DNA from: Oscarella lobularis | Lineage: Eukaryota > Porifera > Homoscleromorpha > Homosclerophorida > Oscarellidae | Assembly: GCF_947507565.1 (NCBI RefSeq) | Contig: NC_089177.1 | Coordinates: 1,734,648 to 1,798,647, forward strand | Reading direction: 5' to 3' | Length of the DNA: 64,000 nt | In this document: positions 9,173 through 19,074 of the stretch, one piece after another | How the letters are laid out: every line of letters starts with the position of its first letter | Numbering within the stretch: position 1 is the stretch's first letter | Notes under the pieces: generated by a model | The model's database searches: none | What the model was told of the DNA's origin: nothing | The model's input: the letters and a program-made list of their open reading frames with translations, nothing else | Made by a program: the position numbers and the translations under genes

Positions 9173-10731
9173 CTAGCTACACAAGCTAACCGCATGACTA
9201 AATAAGTTTGCCCCGTAAGCTCCGTCTTCATCTAATGGATTGATCTCACGCTGAATTCTCTCTACAGCTGTTCGTCCGACATTGTGGATTATTGCAGGAA
9301 CAGCGACAGCGGCTTCAGAATCGTCAAGTGAAGCCGGCCCGTCTTCGTCTACACCGTAATCTTCTGTGGGAATAAAATAAAGGTCTACTCTCTCACACAA
9401 AACACCTGTAAACCACATCTGATACGGAGACTTTCCTCCTTGCCCGCGAACTGCGTGGTGATTCCATTGGTCAACAAAGCCCTAGAGAGAATCATTAATT
9501 CTCGATAGGACTACGTAGTGTAAACAAAACAGGTGCTTTTCTTTTAATTGGCCTGTATCTTCAAGGTAGTGGAAAAGGTTGATGTACCGTTGTAGGACAA
9601 CTCGTCGAACGTCAACCCAGAGCCGCTCAATTCTCTGATTGTGTACTCTAGCTCCCATGATCACTGATGCTCTGTTAATACCACGCAAAGGATGTTCCAG
9701 CATGTAGCGCGCAACACCCACGTTTTCCCCTCCGCGATCGCATCGCACTCTCGATGGCAATCCGTACCTCTGCTGTGCATTCTGGAAAAACTCAAGAACC
9801 GTTTGCGCTCGATTGTTATCCGCACAGCGAAGGTACGTTATCATACGACTATATCCATCTATGCATCCGTGAACCACAAATCGCCATCGAATTAACTTAT
9901 GGTTTCCGTCGAAGTGCCTAAAAACTTGTGTAATTTACAGCTGTCAAAACAGCCATCAGCATGCGCGCAAATAACCAGAGATCGTTTGGTGCTCTAACGC
10001 TGTACGTTCTGCGAATAATAGGAACTCGTCTCCGAATAGAACGATTTACGGGATCTACCCTAGAAAGAGACAGTCGGACGCGCCATCTCTGCACGTAGAC
10101 GCCTTTTGCATTTAGAGCTCCCATGACCAGAACCTCGCCGGAATCGGGATAATGTTGGAGAATCGCTGCAATCTCAGCGTCTAGTTCGTTGTCGTCTACG
10201 TCGGAGTAGATTTGGGATCCAATTGGCAAACCAATTTCTTGACGTCGTCGTCGTAGAGTACGCTCCGAAATTCCAAGTGTAGTACTAACTCGTCTCCACG
10301 ATCCCATACTTCGAAATAGCTCTTCGATTGCTTCTTGAGAAACAACCAGTCTTGGTCGTCCTCCAGTGCTTTCAGCTTCAGGAACGGTACCGAGCACTGC
10401 TATTGAATGAGCCGATTGTTCGTCTAGTTCGTCAATGGAGCGGAGTTCCTCTTCGCATTCATTTTTCTGTTCCTCCACTGCACGCCGTAATGTCAACAGG
10501 GCTTCCAAGAGGTCTTGAGCTGTCGCTCGACTTTGGAGTACACCTGGTTTGCGAGTAACTTCAATGACGATGAGCAATCGACGAGTGAATAGACTTACCA
10601 AGTACATCCGCAGCATGCTGAAGCCGAGCGGCAACACTCGCTAAAGCTGAAGGACGATATGAATGCTGTAGTCGCTGAGATTCGTCCAAGAGAGATGGGA
10701 CAGATGTAACAAAGTCACGCACATCGGCCAT
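9173..10731 (-). CDS. Integrase-core DDE transposase (rve-like)
   Basis: Start chosen at [15 protein letters not shown]; exon 1 ends at a GTAAGT donor (LQHAADVL, about 10,600). The next exon has a coiled-coil-like stretch ([19 protein letters not shown]) and a helix-turn-helix ([20 protein letters not shown]). It then has the pre-catalytic block [20 protein letters not shown] and [13 protein letters not shown]. After an intron near 9900 comes the catalytic core [16 protein letters not shown], with the second acidic residue in VRCDRGGEN and the Glu in [13 protein letters not shown]. The C-terminal part contains [15 protein letters not shown] after an in-frame TAG near 9480, which is an intron or a lesion. 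This integrase-core family is abundant in cnidarian, sponge and fish genomes. It sits 0.2 kb downstream of, and in line with, a HECT-like gene, a pairing I recognise from other genomes. Confidence 0.8.
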
Positions 10732-11939
10732 GATGAGATGGACTATAGATAGCGCGCGGTATAATGCATTACCCACAAGTGATCTTTATTAGAAGTTGCA
10801 CTCGATCAAACAAATTTGAAAATCATTGTCGCTTTTTGAACAAAAAATCAACAAACCGTTTCATTCGCAATCTCTATCGGGTCTTAATCTTACTTTAGTG
10901 AACGAACGCAACTGGCGTCAAAATGCTGCTTGTAATCAAACGAAGCCGAACCCAGGTGCGTTCAAAATGTGAGACTTTACCTCTTCCCGAAATTTTTCGT
11001 AATCCACGTCGTATCTTTTGGTCAGAGTTAACTCCAGGGTACATGTGGAAGCAGAGAGAAGCCGATCCGAATCCAGATCAAAGCGGATTGACGGCTTTCC
11101 TTCAAATCCCAAAACTGTTACAGTGTCAGAGCCTGTGATAAAGTTAAGAACAGCTTCCAAAGTAAGGGTAACGTCGCCGCTTGTGACGCCTAAAGAACAA
11201 TGATTAGGTATATCGCACGGGTTATAAATAGTTATACGTACATCCTTTATGCACATCAGAAACAAAATCCGTCCAATTTAAATAAACGGCTTCCTCTTTG
11301 GCACGCGCATTGGACATGTCGGGCGAAAATTGAACGAGAAACAGTGACACAAATGTGTCAGCCGTTAGCGGTTTCGTTTCACGACCAAGTAAAAGTAAAC
11401 TCGCCAATGGTGGATGATTACGCATAAGGGTCATCAAACCGAACGACTGTAACCTGTCTTGAATCTGGTCCAATGCTGCCTTGCGAACGGTGAAGACCTG
11501 TTATTTAAATTCTTCAATTCTATTGCATCTCTTACGATAATACTTACATGGTTATTGCACGCTGATGTGATGAGTTTAGACGCATCTACGGGTCCAAAGC
11601 TGCAGGCTGGTTTGCCGTAACCCAGCTCAAATCTGAAGTCGAATCGCGGATCCGTAATGATAGCCGAAATGTCTTCATCTTCGGTGGATTCCAACTACCG
11701 AACGTTAAGCTTATTAGGCGCTCATAATTACCAAAAAACGTCACGTACCAGGAAGAGCGACTCCCGAAGGTCTTCATTTGAGACATCGTCGATCTTAGCA
11801 TCCATTACATTCTTTATCCAATAATGAATGATAGACCTAGTGCAAAACATACAGAGAACAAGTAAAGCACACGTCATCGCATCCATACCTGGGAAAAACT
11901 GCCGGCGCTGGTCCTTCCTGCATTATCGACGCGGCCATT

Positions 11940-13190
11940 ATCTGACCAGAGATAAAATAGGAGAGGTATTGGTAACTAGCCGATGTCACGTGATTCTTTG
12001 TATGATATGCGCTGGTTCCAGCTGTGTCTCGCTCCTTTACTTCCTGTCCCGTATACTTCGACTGAATTCGTCTTTCATTCCCTTCCGAGACTCGTTTCCG
12101 AAGCAAAAACGTTTTTTAGCTCTTACAAAAGGTGAGACGTTGTTCGAATGACGCCGAAGTAGCGCCGGCGGCTATGGATGCACGCGTACGCCTACTCCGT
12201 AAACGGGGGGACGTCCCACATCTACATAATCGTTCTTGGCCCCACCTACGCTTCACTGCGGTAAAGAAAGGTCATCGGCACGTGTTATGCGCTTGGTTAG
12301 AAGGGTTTCTGTGACGCGTATGCCATTTTGCCGTCGTGTTTGTCTAAATATGGGCGTGGTTTGTCAGGCATAACGGGGCGACGCAGAGCCGAGTTTCCTA
12401 GCCATTTCACCACGGTGTTGGTTGTTCGATCGCTTCGTCGATGTTGTTTGTAGCGAACTGTGACAGTCACGATCGCGAAAGATTTTCCAATCGCCTCCTT
12501 TTTGGCCTTTTTTCGTGACAGTTGTTCAGCTGTAGGCATGGGCCGTTTACGGTTTTCTCGGACAAAAAAAGGAAGTCGGAAAGCTGCCAAAACCGTCAGT
12601 GCTGCGTCTCCTGTTCTCAAAACACCTGAAACAGTGACGAACGAGCCTCAGCCAAATCCTTCGACGGTCGATACCAGGTACACATGTACTGATGTGTATG
12701 CATCATGCTATACCTTTCCGCTGCAGCGTCCACACATGGCATCGTCTGGAGCTTCACGACTGCGTGCTGCTTAGCCGGATCGAGGCAGACACTGGCCAAG
12801 GCGCAGTCTCTACGAGAATTACGCATAGTATCCGGTTTTCTGCTGGAAAAGCCAACGTCTACGTCCGAGGTTTTTTGATGAAGCCCGCTATGCTAGCGGA
12901 TTCAGAGAACGCGCTGATCGCAGCTGTGGAAGCGCTCCACGTCTGCCCTGGTACGTCCAAGTTATTGTAATTACTTTCGCCATTAATTGTTCTGTCAGGA
13001 AATCCTGACGCGCGCTATTTTGACATTCGGCGTGTGCGAAGAGGCGAGCTGGATGGAAGGGATGGATTGAGAAACGCGTCGATAGCAGCTGAAAAGGCTT
13101 CCATGGAGAGCGAGACACAGCTAGCGTCACGCAAAGTCACGTGACATCGGCTAGTTACCAATCCCTCTCCTATTTTATCTCTGATCTGAC
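11940..13190. mobile_element. 1.24-kb TIR element (hAT-like ends, CAGAG) inside the HECT gene
   Basis: Ends are CAGAGATAAAATAGGAGAG at 11,947 and its inverted counterpart ending at 13,183. Similarity extends about 85 bp inward, including GTAACTAGCCGATGTCACGTGA. Flanks are a perfect 7-bp duplication ATCTGAC (11,940-11,946; 13,184-13,190). Deleting the element plus one duplication copy fuses LFLFAGQ to IMAASIMQEGP in frame in the HECT N-lobe, which proves the boundaries. A related end occurs at 61,392. The superfamily is uncertain: CAGAG tips recall hAT, which normally makes 8-bp duplications. Confidence 0.85.
12538..13144 (+). CDS. Unknown small gene carried by the 1.24-kb element
   Basis: A basic N-terminus MGRLRFSRTKKGSRKAAKTV leads to a possible donor at CAG|GTACAC (about 12,677). 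An acceptor TTAG near 12,775 opens a frame with RFSAGKANVYVRGFLMKP and ENALIAAVEALHVCP, which ends at a GTACGT donor. An exon after TGTCAG (about 13,000) reads GNPDARYFDIRRVRRGEL and stops at 13,142-13,144 inside the right TIR region. No transposase motif is visible, so the element is either non-autonomous with a cargo or regulatory ORF, or uses an unfamiliar protein. Exon structure is my reading only. Confidence 0.35.
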
Positions 13191-14764
13191 CAGCAAATAG
13201 GAAAAGCTTTTCGTCTATAAACTTTTGGCTGCTGTTTGGAAGAAGCTTGCTGATTCCTCCGCAAAAAAATTCCCCGGAAATCAAATCTTTCACAACTCTA
13301 CTCAGAAATTCTCTACGTGGTCCTCCGTCGTCGATCGCCAGCTCTCCCATAAAAAGAACGCGCAAGACATTTTGACCCGTGAATCGCCCTCTCTTGAAAG
13401 CGCGTATGGCACTTGAAAGTATATCACGTCGGCGGACATCAATTCTGTCGTATGATTGCTCTTCCATAAAAAAGTTGAGCGAAGGGAAGATTCTAGCGCG
13501 GTGCTCTTTCAATGCTTGCAATGCGTCGTCATCGGTTTCGCTACCGCAAAGATGAAACTGAGCAGATCCCATTGAGTCATTATTTAGTTAACAGTGAGTG
13601 CATGTAACACTTGTTCTTGCCTTTTCTGTTTCACGCCTATCCATCGCATGTCGAGGCTCTCCGTGGTTTGATGAATATGAGTCAGATACGAAAATAACTT
13701 CGGTGTACGATCTGCAAGTTGCAGTCGTTAATGAAGGAAACTGTGATACTATAGTGACATTGCTTACTTGTATATGTCGTCGTTGTTTTCAAGTCCGCGC
13801 TTCTTTGAAAATGTGGTGTCTTGAGGAAATTGTTTAATTGGACGTTCTGCTTCTTTTGTCCTCTGGCTCCACTTAAATTTACACTGCCTGACGAGTTATC
13901 GACATCCCTTTCGCCACAGTCCGAGTCAGACCCGTCTATCTGGAAGCGAACGGAAATAATAACGAATGTTGAAGCCCAAAAGTAAAACTTACGTCAAACA
14001 AATATTGGCTTGCGACGACATATATAATCTTCTGCGAAAAAATACTTTTGAGAGTTTTCCTATTAAGCTTCTGTCCCGGACGCAAATTAGGCGCAACTAA
14101 ATGCTTCCCAATAGGCATTCGTATTTCTAAGCTAAAATTGTAGAAACAGTTATACGCAAACACACGAGCATAAATTATACGGCGCGCGGCGCCTTGGACT
14201 TACTCAACGTTCACATAGTCGTTAAGAACTTCAAATGAGCGCCAAAAAATTTCGCTCAAGATGCGGTCTTCATCTCAAGACGGCTCGAAATTTAAGCAGC
14301 TGATCACGCATCCCTTCTTATGCAGGTTGACTTTTAGTTCCCTCGATGGAACCTTGTCTATCGATGGATTGGGGATGAGCACAACGTCCTTGTGAAAGCT
14401 TGCGCTGCTTCCTCCGCCACCCGAACGCGTCACGGCCTTTCCCTTGCCTCGGCTCCTGCTTCCTGACCCGCTGACTTTTCCGCGCCAAACAGAAGCTAGT
14501 TCAGTCTCCGAACTTGAGTAACGCGTAGAGCGAGCAGGAGATGGGCAATGACTCTGTAGAAAAGAAGATCGATGAGCATAGTAGTAATAGTAGTAAACGT
14601 ATTGTAAAGGCGTTAACAGTTGAATCGCTTTCTTCCTGCTTTCGTTCGTCGCCAGGAGGTCTTGAAACAATTTCGTGCAACTGCAGGTGGTAAACTATTT
14701 CGTTGGCAATCAGGCGGGAATCGATTTCACGACTGCCTCTTGATTCGCGGCCGCCTCTTGACAT

Positions 14765-14935
14765 GACCTGCGCAGCTCGACGTTTCTAAAAGACGTCACT
14801 GCTCCTATTTGAACTCACCGAAGCAAAACGAAGACGATACGGTAACGGAGCGAAGAATAAACAAGTGTGAGCACGCCGAAGGAAAGAATGCGGAAAATTT
14901 TCCCGGATGTTCCCAATTCACACTTACTATGTATA
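14765..14935. other. No gene; upstream region of the HECT-like gene
   Basis: Probably promoter and leader of the minus-strand HECT-like gene. No TIR matching the far side of the integrase gene was found here. Confidence 0.3.
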
Positions 14936-15339
14936 AGAGTCACTTACTTTTATATATATGAGTCCCTCAGACTTTTATATATATACGACCGTTGACTTTT
15001 ATATATATGAGTCCCTCAGACTTTTATATATGTTCGACCGTTGACTTTTATATATATATGAGTCCCTCCGACTTTATATATACACGCCCCTCAGACTTTT
15101 ATATATATATAAGTCCCTCAGACTTTTATATATACGACCGTTGACTTTTATATATATATGTGAGTCCCTCAGACTTTATATATATACGACCGTTGACTTT
15201 TATATATATATATATGAGTCCCTCACACTTTTATATACTATTCGACCGTTGACTTATATATATATATATATAAGTCTCTCACACTTTATATATGAATAGC
15301 TTACTTTTTTAGATATATACGTAGGCAACTAAATATATA
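14936..15339. repeat. AT-rich tandem repeat, about 50-bp unit
   Basis: At least seven degenerate copies of a composite unit: (G)AGTCCCTCAGAC + TTTTATATATATA + CGACCGTTGAC + TTTTATATATATATAT. Unit length varies because the TA tracts vary. The array ends where the mitochondrial-type tRNAs begin, and further TA tracts follow them (15,915-16,000). It could be a nuclear satellite or part of the same mitochondrial-like insert. Confidence 0.8.
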
Positions 15340-15368
15340 TGAGACGTGTGGGTTCGATTCCCATTGTC
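15340..15368 (+). tRNA. 3' fragment of a mitochondrial-type tRNA
   Basis: Only a T-arm (GTGGG-TTCGATT-CCCAT) and a few acceptor bases remain. The 5' side is replaced by TA-rich repeat. Identity cannot be told. Confidence 0.5.
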
Positions 15369-15442
15369 CTCTACAATAGCTTAATGGTAAAGCTTTTGGC
15401 TGTTAACCAAAAGAATATCAGTTCGATTCTGATTTGTAGAGT
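15369..15442 (+). tRNA. trnN: tRNA-Asn (GUU), mitochondrial type
   Basis: Perfect 7-bp acceptor stem CTCTACA/TGTAGAG. D-arm with TTAATGGTAA. Anticodon stem-loop TTTTGG-CTGTTAA-CCAAAA with anticodon GTT. T-arm ATCAG-TTCGATT-CTGAT. Compact, no intron. Confidence 0.9.
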
Positions 15443-15450
15443 AATATTTA

Positions 15451-15521
15451 AGGAGATTCGGTTAATGGTAGGCCAGTAGCCTTCAAAGTTATTAGCATTG
15501 GTTCGATTCCAGTATCTCCTG
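15451..15521 (+). tRNA. trnW: tRNA-Trp (UCA), mitochondrial type
   Basis: Acceptor AGGAGAT/ATCTCCT. Anticodon stem GTAGC/GTTAT (two G-T pairs) around loop CTTCAAA gives anticodon TCA. That anticodon reads UGA as Trp, the mitochondrial code, which is the strongest sign that this cluster is of mitochondrial origin. Confidence 0.85.
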
Positions 15522-15530
15522 AATGAAATA

Positions 15531-15603
15531 AGGCTGATAGCTTATTTGGTAAAGCATGTTGCTCATAACAATAAGAAAGTTGGTTCGAGTCCAACTCAGT
15601 CTA
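15531..15603 (+). tRNA. tRNA with CAU anticodon (Met, or Ile if modified), mitochondrial type
   Basis: Acceptor AGGCTGA/TCAGTCT. Anticodon loop CTCATAA closed by TGTTG/CAATA. T-arm GTTGG-TTCGAGT-CCAAC. CAU can be elongator or initiator Met or lysidine-Ile; these cannot be separated by eye. Confidence 0.85.
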
Positions 15604-15620
15604 ATACTATCTAACCCCTA

Positions 15621-15693
15621 TAGCAAGCAGCTTAATTGGTTGAGCTTTCCATTGATAATGGAAGGGTAATTGGTTCAAATCCAATCTTGCTAG
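15621..15693 (+). tRNA. trnI: tRNA-Ile (GAU), mitochondrial type
   Basis: Perfect acceptor TAGCAAG/CTTGCTA. Anticodon stem TTCCA/TGGAA with loop TTGATAA, anticodon GAT. T-arm ATTGG-TTCAAAT-CCAAT. Confidence 0.9.
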
Positions 15694-15695
15694 TA

Positions 15696-15778
15696 AGTGA
15701 GATGGCAGAGAGGTTAATGCGCTCCGCTGTAAACGGAGTCCGTGAAAACGGTCGAGAGTTCGAATCTCTCTCTCACTA
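15696..15778 (+). tRNA. trnY: tRNA-Tyr (GUA) with long variable arm, mitochondrial type
   Basis: Acceptor AGTGAGA/TCTCACT. Anticodon loop CTGTAAA closed by CTCCG/CGGAG. A long variable arm (CCGTGAAAACGG) is bacterial-like and retained in mitochondrial tRNA-Tyr of early-branching animals and protists. Confidence 0.9.
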
Positions 15779-15796
15779 AATAATTATACTTAGTTG

Positions 15797-15871
15797 GCCA
15801 CTGTGGTGGAATAGGTAGACACGTCAGACTTAAAATCTGATATAATATGGGTTCAAGTCCCATTAGTGGCG
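15797..15871 (+). tRNA. trnL: tRNA-Leu (UAA), mitochondrial type
   Basis: Acceptor GCCACTG/TAGTGGC. Anticodon stem TCAGA/TCTGA with loop CTTAAAA, anticodon TAA. T-arm ATGGG-TTCAAGT-CCCAT. Confidence 0.9.
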
Positions 15872-15879
15872 ATTACAAG

Positions 15880-15914
15880 ACTAGCACGCATAGTTTAACG
15901 GTAAAATGGTTTTA
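15880..15914 (+). tRNA. 5' fragment of another mitochondrial-type tRNA
   Basis: ACGCATAGTTTAACGGTAAA has an acceptor/D-arm layout, then dissolves into a TA tract. The anticodon is lost. Confidence 0.4.
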
Positions 15915-16014
15915 ATATATATATATATATAGTTTTCCTTATATATACTGTATATTTTTATATATATTACACTTTATTTATATATATATCTGTGCTTCGT
16001 TATTTATACTTCTG
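15915..16014. repeat. TA-rich tract at the right edge of the tRNA block
   Basis: TATATATA runs with short interruptions, ending near 15,990. The kinase fragment begins directly after it, so this marks the insertion edge. Confidence 0.6.
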
Positions 16015-16670
16015 TCCCCTTTGGCGTTCCATAGTTTTGGCGATCGGGGCGTCGTATATTTCCGGGGCCATGTATGGGACAGTTCCTCTCTGTCGGACGC
16101 ACATTCCCATGTCACAAAGTTTGGCGCAACCCGACGTGCCATCGATCTAGACAGTCATTTCACAATTTGAAGCCTAATTAAGAAGAACAACCATCCTACC
16201 AGAATGTTTGACGGTTTGACATCGAAATGAATTATCTTCACGCCAGTCCCGACTTGTTGAGCAATTAATTTCTTTTGACTACGTGAACGCCTACAATGCA
16301 AGAATCATTACGATAAACGAGAATAATTTTATATATACCACGGAGTGGTCAAAAAAAATTTGCCTAACGATGAGAGAACAAGTTCCTTGATGAGAACAAT
16401 ACGGTCAGGATGTTCGACATAGCCGAAGAAACGCACAATATTCGGATGGTTACGCACACTAACACAAAATTAGAATTTGTAATTGCAAAATGTGTCATAT
16501 TTACCTACGCTAAGATTTCAGCCTTCTTTAATCGGCACAACTTTAGCTGCGCCGTCCCCTCTATACGATTATACGTTGCCTTAAACACGGCTCCAAAGGC
16601 GCCTAGCGTAAACTGCGCTGGCGGGGCTATGTTTGCCAGCACCCACGCCGGTGTCACGTGTCCGTTATGA
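16015..16670 (-). pseudogene. Protein kinase gene D, 3' end cut off
   Basis: Minus-strand exons hold a glycine loop (LGAFGAVFKATYNR), then after an intron VRNHPNIVRFFGYVEHPDRI. Next come LIAQQVGTGVKIIHFDVKPSNIL (catalytic loop HFDVKPSN for HRDLKxxN), LCDMGM in place of DFG, and GTVPYMAPEIYD. The domain stops there because the TA/tRNA block replaces everything downstream. The usual VAIK lysine segment reads AQLKL, so activity is doubtful even before truncation. It resembles the other kinases in this window (HFDMKLPN, HCDLKSVN), suggesting a local family. Confidence 0.7.
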
Positions 16671-16899
16671 TATGATTGGCTAATAATACCCCTTTGTGTC
16701 TAATTGGCCCGCGGCCTTTGTGACGTCGCCTCTTTGATGGTTTCTCGTTGAGTTTTTCTCATTCTTTCTTCGTTGTTACGCGATCAATTCGGCTTCGGAT
16801 GATCCGGCTTCGCTGCAACACTCCGTCGATACGCTTCGTAAAAACGTTTCGGCCGTCCTAAATATCGTGACCTTCTTTCATGAACGCTTTCGCTGCGCA
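16671..16899. other. Probable leader of the DIRS/Ngaro-like fragment
   Basis: GC-rich, no coding frame recognised; lies directly upstream of the gag-like frames. Confidence 0.3.
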
Positions 16900-17705
16900 T
16901 TTTGGCTAGCGTTCGGCGGCTTGCTGCTTTGTGCGCTTATCGGGCTCTGTTTCTCGCTTTGTTTCCGCAGCGTTTAGTGGTGGCGCGGTCGGCTTGGCGC
17001 GATGCCGTCGCTCGCGAATCTGGGAACGCTCGCCGAGTCGCTCGCAACCAATGCGCTCGCTTCTGCTGTGCCCGACGACGCGGGAGCTCTACAGCCGCCT
17101 GCGAAGAAGCGTGTGGCTGATTATTTTTTCCACGGCGTTGGCTCGCTCATTCCTGGCCGTTTCGCATTGTGGACTGCGCCTTCGTCGACATGGTGGAGCT
17201 ATTACCCCGACAATTTGGAGCTCCTTCGTCGCGAATCGATCAATCCGTTTCCATCGAAAAATTCGAAAGTCAAGCTTTGGCAGATTTCATCGGTATCGGC
17301 GTGGGTTCAGTGTTCCGCCAAATACGTCGCGATTTTCTGGCAGTCGGCGCCCGAATCGAATAGATGTCAGGCATGCTAGCGTACATGCGTGCGCGAAGCG
17401 TTTTGTCACGTCGGGATGGGCTGGCTCGCCTATGTTTCGTTTTTCGTCAGGAAGCGGCGGCGGATCCTTCAATGCTTTGGGATTCGCTTAATGCCGACTT
17501 GTTCAACATCACCGTCGCCGATCAGTCTCACTGTCACCTGACTATCGACTGTGCCTTGGCTCAGTCTCGCGACGTCAAGACGCAACTGGCGCTGCAGAGA
17601 GTCGACGATTTCAAGGCAAGACCGAAGCCGTTGTCTCGTGAGAAGGATCTCCAAATTTGTCGTTCTTTCAACTCCTTTCCGCACCCGGGGTGTCGGGTGC
17701 AGAAC
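16900..17705 (+). pseudogene. DIRS/Ngaro-like gag-type ORF (5' part)
   Basis: Frames broken by small indels carry MPSLANLGTLAESLATNAL, GSLIPGR, FVDMVELLP (frame +3), then KLWQISSVSAWVQCSAKYVA and FRQEAAADPSMLWDSLNADL. This order is the gag-like ORF I associate with DIRS/Ngaro-type elements. The C-terminal Cys motif begins CRSFNSFPHPGCRV and is cut by the Foldback-like element at 17,706. The frame resumes at 19,374 (QNCRFRRVRSACQIRR), so the C-x(8)-C-type cluster is restored when that element and one duplication are removed. No pol follows. Confidence 0.65.
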
Positions 17706-17759
17706 TATGGCGCGTCGATAGGGTCAAAAAATACCCTCTCAGATACTACGGTGCTATTT

Positions 17760-17935
17760 GGATATTTCGGTACTGTGGATTCTTCGGTACCGTGGATACT
17801 TCGGTACCGTGGATACTTCGGTACCGTGGATACTTCGGTACCGTGGATACTTCGGTACCGTGGATACTTCGGCACCGTGGATACTTCGGTACTGTGGAAA
17901 CTTCGGTACTGTGGATACTTCGGAGTCGGTACTGA
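17760..17935 (+). repeat. 17-bp tandem array, left Foldback arm
   Basis: About ten copies of GGTACCGTGGATACTTC with a few variants (GGCACC, GGTACTGTGG). Because 17 is not a multiple of 3, all three frames read through as a 17-residue repeat, which explains the striking open frames on both strands. Confidence 0.95.
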
Positions 17936-18022
17936 GGAGTATCGAATATGGAACGACATGTACTATGGAACGCCTGCCCCGGCCAAACGGAGAGAGATGG
18001 CAAAGCGGCTTTTTTACGAATA

Positions 18023-18195
18023 TGTAACGTTCCGCCCTTTCGCGTCGTTCTCTACTGTCACGACAGCTACGAAAAGACGAGGACGAGAGAGATTTGCTTG
18101 CACGTGTTCCTTCTTCTTCTTCTTATACGGGACACACCAACACACACACCCACTCTCTATAACCCCCTCACTATCACGCCATGCCGGCCGTTACA
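18023..18195. mobile_element. 173-bp insertion in the left Foldback arm (solo-LTR or MITE-like)
   Basis: Present only in the left arm. It begins TGTAACGTTCC and ends GGCCGTTACA, and is flanked by AATA (18,019-18,022; 18,196-18,199). The right arm shows the empty site. TG...CA ends with a 4-bp duplication fit a short LTR; a MITE with 7-bp TIRs is the alternative. It inserted after the palindrome formed. Confidence 0.75.
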
Positions 18196-19074
18196 AATAC
18201 ATACCTACATCATTCACAAACAAGCGTGTGCATTATCAGCTCTAGCGGTTCAGCATTCGCGGAGTGAGGGGGGGGGCGGGTAAAGCGGAAGGGGTACGCG
18301 TCACGCTTGATGTTCCGCATGTACTGTTGATGGTCAAAACCGGCCGTTCTCTGCTATGCCGGCACGTATCTAGACGCGTCATAGCTCGTTCGAAAGCTCT
18401 ATCATCGGGCAATAATACTATCAATCGCTGGTTTCAATCCGCTCATTCGTTTAGGCGCAATTCCGGTCTAAGTGAGGGTGTTGCGTATCAATTATGGAAC
18501 ACTTTTACGACCTCTAAGCTTTCGAATATCATCGAAAGCTGAGTGTATACCTGCTACCGAGCATGTCAAACATGTCAAATCATACGTAATTGGGAATTAT
18601 TTGTCTTTTTAGCGTGTTTGACATGCTCGGTAGAAGGTATACACTCAGTTTTCGATGATATTCGAAAGCTTATAGATCGTAAAAGTGTTCCATAATTGAT
18701 ACGCAACACCCCTCACTTAGACCGGAATTGCGCTTAAACGAATGAGCGGATTGAAACCAGCGATTGATAGTATTATTGCCCGATGATAGAGCTTTCGAAC
18801 GAGCTATGACGCGTCTAGATACGTGCCGGCATCGCGGAGAACGGCCGGTTTTGACCATCAACAGTACTTGCGGAACATCAAGCGTGACGCATACCCCTTC
18901 CGCTTTACCCGCCCCTCACTCCGCGAATGCTGAACCGCTAGAGCTGATAATGCACACGCTTGTTTGTGAATGATGTAGGTATGTATTCGTAAAAAAGCCG
19001 CTTTGCCATCTCTCTTCGTTTGGCCGGGGCAGGCGTTCCATAGTACATGTCGTTCCATATTCGATACTCCTCAG

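Larger units (their letters stand above)
10936..14764 (-). pseudogene. HECT E3 ubiquitin-ligase-like gene (G2E3-like, transposon-associated), split by insertion
   Basis: The N-terminal exon (from 14,764, MSRGGRESRGSREIDSRLIA) precedes a basic Gly/Ser-rich segment and KDVVLIPNPSIDKVPSRELK (about 14,350). An in-frame TGA near 14,278 sits where the following frame (DEDRILSEIFWRSFEV) continues. The HECT N-lobe is at 13,190-13,572 (IDVRRRDILSSAIRAFKRGR, LRVLFMGELAIDDGGPRREF). A 1.24-kb element interrupts it after LFLFAGQ. It resumes at IMAASIMQEGPAPAVFP (11,939 downward). The C-lobe ends SASTCTLELTLTKRYDVDYE ... HILNAPGFGFV (10,936), where STCT aligns with the expected thioester Cys region. Because of the stop and the insertion it is probably inactive, although the insertion itself is perfectly excisable. 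It lies upstream of the integrase gene on the same strand and is likely part of the same mobile unit. Confidence 0.75.

Noticed and set aside
14936-16014. Nuclear tRNA gene cluster
   Set aside because: No A/B-box-like nuclear features or poly-T terminators, AT-rich arms, and Trp-UCA anticodon point to mitochondrial origin.
17760-17935. CRISPR-like regular repeats
   Set aside because: Repeats are contiguous with no spacers, and the genome is eukaryotic.
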